This document shows, one piece after another, positions 1 through 7,800 of a stretch of DNA of 8,762 bases. Source of the stretch: Endomicrobiia bacterium. GTDB taxonomy: Bacteria; Elusimicrobiota; Endomicrobiia; Endomicrobiales; Endomicrobiaceae. The position numbers were made by a program, and so were the translations under genes. Below the pieces are notes generated by a model that was not told where the DNA came from, ran no database searches, and saw only the letters and a program-made list of their open reading frames with translations. How positions within the stretch are numbered: position 1 is the first letter of the stretch; each line of letters starts with the position of its first letter. Location of the stretch: assembly GCA_025998355.1 (NCBI GenBank), contig BNVV01000050.1:1-8762 (forward strand). Direction: 5' to 3'.

Positions 1-177
1 TAAAAATGGATAATCATCAATTGTAAATACTTTTACCTCGTCAATAGAATCATTATAATTGTTTCCATTAACAACTTGTGCATTGATTTTTAAGGCACCG
101 CCTTGAGGGTCTTTTTCGCAACTCAAAGCGACAAATAAAGGAATTATAAAAAAGATAAATTTAAGATTTTTTTTCAT
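1..177 (-). CDS. Putative lipoprotein, N-terminal part (cut by window edge)
   Basis: I read an open frame from an ATG at 177-175 running off the left edge without a stop, 59 codons visible. The product starts MKKNLKFIFFIIPLFVALSC: two lysines, a hydrophobic stretch, then Cys20 as the likely lipidated residue (A-L-S-C is a loose lipobox, as is common in Bacteroidota). Cys20 is followed by the charged residues E-K-D. Charged residues after the cysteine act as surface-export signals in some Bacteroidota lipoproteins, so surface exposure is possible but unproven. The visible mature part is hydrophilic and I recognise no family in it. A good promoter-like sequence lies just upstream at 230-261, so it probably begins its own transcription unit rather than ending the RHS operon. 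Whether it is a further immunity protein or unrelated cannot be judged from this fragment. Confidence 0.75.
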   Translation of the reverse strand, partial: MKKNLKFIFFIIPLFVALSCEKDPQGGALKINAQVVNGNNYNDSIDEVKVFTIDDYPFL

Positions 178-229
178 ATATATATCAGATTTCACCACGT
201 TGTTGTATCACTTGATTAATTTCACTCTG

Positions 230-261
230 CAAATTTAGTAATTTTTTTTTAAATTACCAGA
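230..261 (-). promoter_or_regulatory. Predicted Bacteroidota-type promoter for the left-edge lipoprotein
   Basis: On the minus strand TAAATTTG (237-230) is a perfect match to the TAnnTTTG -7 element of Bacteroidota primary-sigma promoters. TCTG (261-258), a one-mismatch match to the TTTG -33 element, lies 20 bases upstream, and a run of nine A's fills most of the spacer. Transcription would start near 222, leaving a leader of about 45 bases before the ATG at 177. In DNA this AT-rich a chance match is possible, but the position between two genes and the spacing support it. Confidence 0.55.
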
Positions 262-288
262 TTTTATACAAAATATTAGCATATTTCT

Positions 289-633
289 TTAATTATCAAT
301 TAAAAATATAATTTGTTCATTACCTTTAGAAAAAATCATAGCACTGCCATTTATTGTTCCATAAAATGTTTCTCGCCCATTACCGGAAAAGGCGTAGGTA
401 ATTGAAATTTCAGGGTTATCATAAACATAAGTACCATTAGAAAAATTGTTACTCCCGTTATTATAATCCAAATAATTGATATTAAAATCTTTGTCTGACG
501 TAAATTCTAAAGTAATTTTTCTATACTCGGTAACACTTATCCACGAAGTACCTGCTAATGTTTTAAATGGTGATTTGCAACTAAATAGCAATATACTGAT
601 TGCAACACTAATAATAAATAATAACTTTTTCAT
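289..633 (-). CDS. Small lipoprotein, candidate immunity protein for the orphan RHS tip
   Basis: The 114-aa product has a lipoprotein signal: MKKLLF, a hydrophobic core, and L-F-S-C with Cys19 as the lipidated residue. It should be anchored in the cell envelope facing the periplasm or surface. The mature part (about 95 residues) opens with LAGTSW and contains short alternating hydrophobic strands with turns (FSNGTYVYDN near 64-73, GTINGSAMIF near 92-101). This resembles the small beta-barrel, lipocalin-like lipoproteins common in Bacteroidota, but I cannot name a family. It starts 14 bases after the orphan RHS end stops, behind a strong AGGAGG site. An immunity role is inferred only from this toxin-end-then-small-gene order, which is typical of polymorphic toxin loci. 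It could instead be an unrelated envelope lipoprotein. There is no clear intrinsic terminator after it. Confidence 0.7.
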   Translation of the reverse strand: MKKLLFIISVAISILLFSCKSPFKTLAGTSWISVTEYRKITLEFTSDKDFNINYLDYNNGSNNFSNGTYVYDNPEISITYAFSGNGRETFYGTINGSAMIFSKGNEQIIFLIDN

Positions 634-638
634 AATAT

Positions 639-644
639 CCTCCT
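639..644 (-). promoter_or_regulatory. Strong Shine-Dalgarno site for the lipoprotein at 289-633
   Basis: The minus strand reads AGGAGG at 644-639, followed by a 5-base spacer (ATATT) and the ATG at 633. This is a near-perfect anti-16S match. Bacteroidota genes usually lack such sites, and the other starts I can inspect here (1860, 7861, 8419, 177) show none. It fixes the start codon and suggests the lipoprotein is made at a high rate, independently of the frame upstream. Confidence 0.75.
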
Positions 645-647
645 ATC

Positions 648-1394
648 TTATTGGTTTTTATTGTAATAATATGCATTTATCCAACCGGCAAACAAAATGC
701 CAAATGGGTCGAAATAATCATACCACTTGGCACTCAAACTTAAACTATTTATTAAGTCTCGATGTGTAGGATTATAATAATCAACGCTTTCCACCCCGCC
801 TGCCATATTGTAAACCTCTGCAACTAACAAACCTACCACGGTTTGTATTCCTTGCCAAGTGAAACGTGAAATAATTTCCCACAATTGCCCCCAATCACCT
901 TTAGTTTCATCTGCTGTAAGCAATCCGTTAAGTATTTTAAAGTGATTACCAATTGCATTAGCACCCGCTTTCCATCCGTTTTCACCATGTGTCCACGCTT
1001 TTATCGCATTAACCCAAAAAGTTATAAAGAACTCCCCACTCGGATCAGTGTATTTAAACGGATTATTGAGTGCATAGGCATATCGATTGTAGTTTTGTGT
1101 GAAATCCGGCATCTGTACGTATGGGTCAGGACTTAAAAATCTCGCCAACACAGGGTCGTAAAACCTGCCGTTCATATTTATTAGCCCAAAAGTAGCCAAA
1201 TGCTCGTGGAAGGTATAGCCGCGTGGGGTGATGTCTGTGCCGGCAAGCAACACTCTCCCGCCGAAAGGCTGATAATAATATTTTGAAATAACAGTCTTAC
1301 TTGGATTAGTAATCAACACAATAGAGCCGAGATTGTCGGGGCTAATGTAGTGATATTGATTTGATGATTCAATCATTTTGCATAACCTCTTCAT
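648..1394 (-). CDS. Orphan RHS C-terminal cassette (core end, linker and alternative tip)
   Basis: The 248-aa product has no signal peptide and none of the SpvB or YD shell. Residues 16-121 repeat the RHS core of the full-length toxin at 1865-7861; residues 21-121 differ at only five positions and include the FHEHLATFGLINMNG block and DPSGE (117-121). Residues 122-206 match the linker after the core more loosely, keeping NHFKI, WGQ-WE and SRFTWQGIQTVVG. From about 207 the sequence is new: a 42-residue tip rich in Tyr, Trp and Phe (KWYDYFDPFGILFAGW) and lacking the HEYGH motif. The first ATG (1394) overlaps the preceding lipoprotein by 26 bases. A second in-frame ATG at 1376, nine bases after AAGAGG, gives an ATGATTGA overlap with its stop and is an equally good start. 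Orphan RHS ends of this kind are known in other bacteria as stored alternative tips. The short tip could be degraded; I do not recognise its activity. Confidence 0.8.
   Translation of the reverse strand: MKRLCKMIESSNQYHYISPDNLGSIVLITNPSKTVISKYYYQPFGGRVLLAGTDITPRGYTFHEHLATFGLINMNGRFYDPVLARFLSPDPYVQMPDFTQNYNRYAYALNNPFKYTDPSGEFFITFWVNAIKAWTHGENGWKAGANAIGNHFKILNGLLTADETKGDWGQLWEIISRFTWQGIQTVVGLLVAEVYNMAGGVESVDYYNPTHRDLINSLSLSAKWYDYFDPFGILFAGWINAYYYNKNQ
777..1349 (-). repeat. Direct repeat, downstream copy (RHS core plus linker)
   Basis: This stretch repeats 2318-2899 in the same orientation and reading frame. By hand alignment, 1087-1343 against 2637-2893 has about 28 mismatches, near 89% identity. 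The longest perfect block is 44 bp (1165-1208 against 2715-2758); another of 26 bp is at 835-860 against 2376-2401. The offset shifts from 1550 to 1541 because the linker here is three codons shorter. Many differences are synonymous, so the protein is kept under selection or the copies have diverged as coding sequence. The repeat can serve as the homology for tip exchange. Confidence 0.9.
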
Positions 1395-1860
1395 ACGGCG
1401 GATACATTGTTATATCTTTCATTGCCTCAGTAGGAGGATAGGATATTTCCCAATTAAGATTTATCATATCTTGTAGATTAATATCGTATCTTTGAAGAAT
1501 ATTTTCCCTAAGTTGTTGTTGATTATTTATATCTGTTATTTTTTCTACATTCAATATATAAAAGGCACCCCGTCTACCACTACACCAATACAAATACTGG
1601 TCCCAAGATTTAGTTACCCTATTTATTGGTGGTATAGCAATTGAAGATGAGAATGGTTGTATTAGTACATAATACTCAGATAATGAAACATAAGTAGCGA
1701 GTATCTCTGGTGGCATATCAGTCCCTCGAATCACAGTGAAATAAATAGCAGTATTTGAATGGTTAGTTACGCGCAACCTTCTATCTGGTTTGCGGAAGTT
1801 AAAATCGCAACTAACAAATAATAAAATAATTAAAATTATAAAAAAACTATTACACTTCAT
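1369..1860 (-). CDS. Lipoprotein, candidate immunity protein for the zincin-like RHS tip
   Basis: The 163-aa product begins with a short basic start, a strongly hydrophobic stretch (FFIILIILLFVS) and Cys18 as the likely lipidation site, so it is predicted to be membrane-anchored outside the cytoplasm. The mature part has a likely beta-rich first half (residues 29-80, with RRLRVTNHSNTAIYFTVIRG) and a more helical, polar second half around 101-135. I recognise no named domain. Its ATG lies 4 bases beyond the stop of the large RHS toxin, so the two are almost certainly co-translated. The position right after a toxin tip is the usual place of a cognate immunity gene, and a lipoprotein would protect the envelope compartment through which a Sec-exported toxin passes. 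The function is inferred from position. The 3' end overlaps the orphan RHS frame. Confidence 0.75.
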   Translation of the reverse strand: MKCNSFFIILIILLFVSCDFNFRKPDRRLRVTNHSNTAIYFTVIRGTDMPPEILATYVSLSEYYVLIQPFSSSIAIPPINRVTKSWDQYLYWCSGRRGAFYILNVEKITDINNQQQLRENILQRYDINLQDMINLNWEISYPPTEAMKDITMYPPYEEVMQND

Positions 1861-1864
1861 ATTA

Positions 1865-4800
1865 TTAAAAATTTACACGTAAAACATTAAAAAATAAATT
1901 ATTTTTCTTTCGAAAGTATAGGTTTATATACTCTTGATTTGTCCAATATGGCATATTTGAAGGAAAACCAACAACAGGATTTAATTTATAATCCCAAGAG
2001 CCATCATCAAGCCCAAAAGATTTTGTTTTTTGAGTGTAATACGCCAAAGAGCGTTCATTAGCATTCTGTTCTGTCCGAAAATAGTCATGGTTATGAGGGG
2101 GCTTTTTGCTCGCACTAATTAAGCTTGGTATCCCATAAAGAGCAAAATAAATTGGTCCTACCGACTGACTTTGTAAATAATGTCCATACTCATGCTGAAA
2201 AAGGGAATTGTCGGCATTGGCTGTAAGTTCTCTACTGCCATTGATATAACTGCCCATAGTTATTGCTGCTCCTCTTTGTCCCCAAAAATTGCCACTGGAA
2301 ACAGTTGCTCCTCCTTTATAATCAACCTTATCTATTTGTCCTGATAAATTAGAAACTTGTGTGTAAATATGTCCAACCACGGTTTGTATTCCTTGCCAAG
2401 TAAAGCGAGAAACAAGTTCCCAAGCCTGTCCCCAAAAATTCTTGGTTTTATCTGTTGTAAACAATCCTCCAAATATTTTAAAGTGATTGACAAAAGCATT
2501 GCCTCCTTTTTGTAATCCTTCTTCAAAATCATCGCCTTTTACCCATCCAATTATTGCATTCACTATAAAAGTGATGATAAACTCCCCACTCGGATCCCTA
2601 AACTTAAACGGATTATTGAGTGCATAAGCATATCGATTGTAGTTTTGCGTGAAATTGGGCATTTGCACGTATGGGTCGGGACTGAGGAAACGGGCAAGAA
2701 CAGGGTCGTAAAATCTGCCGTTCATATTTATTAGCCCAAAAGTAGCCAAATGCTCGTGAAATGTGTAGCCGCGTGGAGTTATATCTGTGCCTGCAAGCAA
2801 CACTCTCCCGCCGAAAGGTTGATAATAATATTTTGAAATAACGGTCTTGCTTGTATTAGTAATCATTACAATAGAGCCGAGATTGTCGGTGCTAACATAG
2901 TAAAAATCGTAGCCACTTGGAATACCGGGCTGTGTTGTCGCTGTGCCATCGCCAATTCCTCCGGCTCCTTTACCAACGGCAGCAGTAGCAATATGAGTTT
3001 TCACAATCAAAGCCAAACCGCTCGGAGCAAAAATATAGTCAATATGAGTTGCTGTGTCATTTATAATTTCTTTTTCATAACTGCCAAAATAATAGCGAAC
3101 AGTTTTTCGCTGTGGAATACTATCAATAGATTTAATTCTTTGTTTATCAACACCGTAATAAAGAGAATATTTACCTCCTCCAAGTTCTATAAGTGTTGCT
3201 TTGTTGAAATAATTATAATCCAAATATTCAAATTTGCTACCTACACCGTTGTTATAATTTGTGTCGGTCTCATACACGTCCATAAGTCTGTAAGGACGAG
3301 GTGATGTGGAATAAACATATTGTCCTGCATCATATTTGTTGGTTATATTGCCGTTTGATGCGTAAGTTATTGGGTAAACTTCGGCATTAGCACTATCGTG
3401 AATCGATACTAACCTATCAAGATTGTCGTAAGTAAACGTTTCTTTTCTGCCATAACGAGGATTGTTGCGAAGAGTTAGGTTGTAGTGCCTATCGTAATTA
3501 TAGAATTGTGAAAAAAGTGCTACGGTGCTATTATTTACAGTTTGACTGCTAATTAAGGAATTATTAAGATATGTGCGATTTTCAACAAGTCCGTTGCCGA
3601 GTGTAAATTGCTTGATTTTACCTTTGGCACTTATCTCGTTCTGTGTCCAAACAGCCGAATTATTCACTTTTATTTGTGAAATGTTGCCATAATTGTCGTA
3701 AATATACGTAGTTGTTACACTTGAAGGCGATTTTTGGGTTTTTAAACGCCAAAGACTGTCGTAGGTATAACTGTGTACATATTTCACATTTTCATAAATA
3801 TTTGTGTCTGATAGCAATAAATGATTGCTGTTGTAGGTATAACATTTTTTGTGTATGATTTTGTCCAAAGAGGCATGCATGTCAATTGTAATATGCAAAT
3901 CAGTACCTATCTGAATACCACCATCGCTGCCTCTGCTAATCTGACGCACATAATAAGTTTCTGACGCAAGTTGCCCAATACCATTTCCGCCGGCAATGTA
4001 ACTATAAGCATAAGTATGAGCACTGTCCAAGTCAAGCGTTCGTTCTGTTATTATACGCCCCAATGCATCGTATTGATAGACAGTGCGATTGTTTTTAGGA
4101 CTTATCTTCTGTTTTACTTTTCCGTCCGGATAATTTTGATAAGCAATTTTGCCTGCGTGGGCATCTATCAACGAATCTTGATAACCATATTGGTCATAAG
4201 TAATTCTTTGTGTTTCTATTCCGCCTACTATAATTTTAACAGGCTGTTTTTCAGCGTTATAACTGTAAGTGATAGTGCCTCCTCTGTCTGTTTTTGAGGC
4301 AACAAGTCCGGCATTATCAAAATTCGTAGAAGAAATCTGTTGATAATCAATCATATCCATAGTAGCAATAAGCTTGCTCGCATAAATATAGTGTATTCGG
4401 TTAGTAAAAACACCGTCAAATTTAGTTATTGTATTAACTCTATGAAAATTATCATAATTATATTGTTTATACGCTACAGTAGTATCATTTGTTTCATGTG
4501 GCAAAATCTCTTTAGTTAATTGATTTTTAGCGTTATACTGTTTACTGCTGTGCAACAGATTAGCATTTGCGCCTGTTTGGGTTTTATAAACCTCTCTCCC
4601 GACACTGTCATAATAACTAATTATCTGACTGTTGATACTTGGAATAGTCTCTGTAACTTTATACAATGCACCGTGAGCTGTATCTTTATTGTACAGGTAA
4701 TTAGTAATCACGCCGTTAGGCTCGGTTTTGGAAATTATTTGTCCTGCTTTGTTGTAAGTATAACTTGTTGTAAGTCCGTCAATGCCTGCTTCAGACAATA

Positions 4801-7800
4801 ACAACCCTTTTATAGTATCAATATTTCTTTGAGAAAATTGCCCAAAGGTATTTATTCTTTTTAATTCATATCTAAATCGGCTATCATATTCGTATCTCAC
4901 AGAGTCTTTTGGAAGTCCTGCAACATTTTTTAAAACTTTTTTAAGATTTCCGCTCGGATAATATTCGTAAGTTGTAACAATATTTTCGCTTTTGTTCGCA
5001 AAGTCTGTTTGTGATGCAATTTGCCCTTTATCGTTATAAGTTAAATTTGTTAAATATTCCTTAATTTCAGAGCCTTTTTGATATTTTATTGTTTTGTTTT
5101 GAGGCAAATAAGCAATAACTGATTGATTTTTTGCAATAAAGTTTGAATATGATGTAATAGTCTTATAATCGCCCTCCAATAATGTGTCGGAAGTTAGTCG
5201 TCCCCAAGTATCATAAATATTGATTTTTTTCTTCCTAATATCTTTTAACACATCAACAGAAACAATACTATCTACCACAGAAATATAACGTTTGCTTGTT
5301 TTAATAATATCTCGATTATAAAAATTAGTAGTTGCAACTAACTGATTACCAATAGAGTCTTTTTGAGATATTAAAGCAAAGTTAAAATATTGATTAGCAT
5401 TAACCACTGCATAATTGCTTTCTGTTTTGTTGCCTGTTGTCAGATTCTTTGCAACAATTTTTTCAAAGCCCAAAAAGCCCTTTGTTTTGTGCATTTTTGC
5501 CTTATTAAACTGATATTCTATTGTTTCTCCATTTATTTGTTTATGTCTATCAACAAGCATAAGCGGAGCGTTCATTGTGCGGACATTGCCGGCAACAGGT
5601 TTTTCGTAAGAAGCATTGTTTTTGTAAGTAAATTCTTCGCTTTGTCCAAGATTGTTTGTTATTTTTTTAACAAGATTGCGTTTTCCAACATTTGGCATAG
5701 TGAAAGCGCGATAATTTGTACCATCCGCATAAACCAAATCCTGAACCCCATCGTTGTTGATATCAATCACAACAGGTTGCATTTTGGAAAGTTCTGTGGT
5801 TGATACTATAGTGGTATCATATTGAAAAGTTCCATTATTGTTTTTGTAAAAAATCCAATCCGTTCTACAAAAACCATTACAATTTGTGTGCAAATAAACT
5901 TCATCGGCAATTACTATGTCAACATAATCATCACCATTATAATCCAGAAAAATAGGGTATTGCAAGTCGTAATTAAGATAATCTTTGTGGCTGTGAACAT
6001 GAGGTAAATCTATTTCTTGACGTGTTGGTGAAGCATCTAATCCATTACTTTTTAATATAAACCAATCATAGTCGTATCCTGCAGGCTGATGTACAAGTAA
6101 ATCCGTTCTGCCATCAACATTTACATCAATAGGATACAGTACGTCAAATCTTGCACGTGGTTTATTAGAATTATTATTTTTGTACCAGAAAAGCCCATCT
6201 TCAGTCCAACTATTCCATTGTTTAGATTCAAAAATATTAAAATAGTTTGAATAAACACTATGTGACGAGGAAATGTTATTTGCTAATATATGCAAAATAT
6301 CAAATTTACCGTCCGCATCAAAATCTCCAACGAGTGCTTTGTTTCCCCAAACACCCTGATTATCAGCCATATTAATATTTACGTATTCGGCACTATTAAA
6401 AATACCACCTGATTTTCCTTTATGAAAAATCATTTTAGAATCACTGGCAGTTAAATTTGCATTTCTTTTCCAATAAGGTATGATTAGCAAATCTTGATAC
6501 TCATCACCGTTTAGACTTGTTAACAAAGCAGTATAATCCGTATAATTACTTAGATGATTTACAAATACATTAGTATCAATTAATGCTACACTTTTTAACG
6601 AAAGACTTGTTCCCGAAGAACTTAAACCAAAAGTCGAAATTTTTATATCTGACGTAATTGCATCTGACGTAATTAAAATTATTTCATCTTTACCGTCATT
6701 TTCTACATCTCCAACTACAAGTTTTGTAACAAAATTTGGAAAAGTTTGATTTATAGCCCCAAAATTGACAATAGGTAACTGTCTATCGTGAAGATAAATT
6801 TTAATATATCCCTGTTCGTCTGTTGCCTGACTCCCTGTCCAAACCTGAATCAAATCTCTATAACCATCACCATCTATATCACCTGTGTATAAATATCCAT
6901 TATTTACGGTTGTAATATGTCCATCCCACATAGGTGTTACAACAATATTTTGTATTGTGCTATTATCCTGTTCCCACTCAATAGACGTTGTGCCAAGCAA
7001 ATTTTGACTTGAAATAGTTCCCGCATAAGATTTAATGTCGGTTAATCTGCAAATATTGTGAGTCGAATTATAGTTAAAAGTATATGTTTTTATTAAAGTA
7101 TTAGTAACTTTTACCGCAATTCTACTCAATACTGAGTCTTGTGCCAAAAGAAAAGTGTTTATATATCTCTTTTGAGGATTTACATTATTCTTTTGATAGG
7201 TAAAATCAATTTCATTGTTGCAGTATGTAATTTTCTTTAAATATTGTCCGCGCTCTGTATATAGATAATTTATTTCATTTTCAAAAACATCGTTTGTTTT
7301 GCTGATTTTCCAAGCAAATTCGCGTGTGTTCGTTCCGTAAGATGCAGCATTGGTCAAACGAGAATTGCCTTTCCCATATTCTATTATTTGTCCGTCAAGA
7401 GTTTTTAGTTCAAAATAAATATGATTTTCAAAACTTTTTATTGTTATCCTACTGTAATTTTCAACCTCAAAACCATAAATTGCTCCTACTTGAAAATGTG
7501 TACCACTTAACAAAATCAATCTTTGTCCATCCAAATAAAGTTGGTCTTCATTAGTGAAACTAATGAAATTATTAAAAACGCTATCATCGTAGTAAATACT
7601 TTTAATGCCTCTTGTTATTGTTGAAACACCGCAAATATCCCAACCAAGTCCCAAATTGCCCATTCCGCTTTGGGAATTATAGACAATTGAAATATTTGGC
7701 TGAACACCGTTTGTTCCGACAGGAACTTCTATTGGAATATTGTATGTTGCAGCACCGCTTGGACTTACAGCTGATTCAGCAGGTATCGTGTAAACAATCT

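Noticed and set aside
271..286. Possible terminator hairpin after the last operon gene (AAATAT, loop GCTA, ATATTT on the minus strand)
   Set aside because: The stem is six A-T pairs only, too weak for an intrinsic terminator, and it is not followed by a clean U run.
885..1136. Plus-strand open frame opposite the orphan RHS end
   Set aside because: The minus strand encodes recognisable RHS core here, so this is a shadow frame.
2332..2532. A 66-aa open frame on the minus strand inside the toxin gene
   Set aside because: It lies in another frame of the well-supported RHS coding sequence and has no signal or family resemblance of its own.
777..2899. Insertion sequence or transposon as the cause of the duplication
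   Set aside because: The repeats are coding RHS sequence in direct orientation, with no transposase, terminal inverted repeats or target-site duplication between them.
5390..5803. A 137-aa plus-strand open frame opposite the toxin gene, and several shorter ones (for example 3971-4297, 4520-4801)
   Set aside because: They are antisense to a clear RHS coding region; their Cys/Phe/Ile-rich translations are typical of reversed AT-rich coding sequence.
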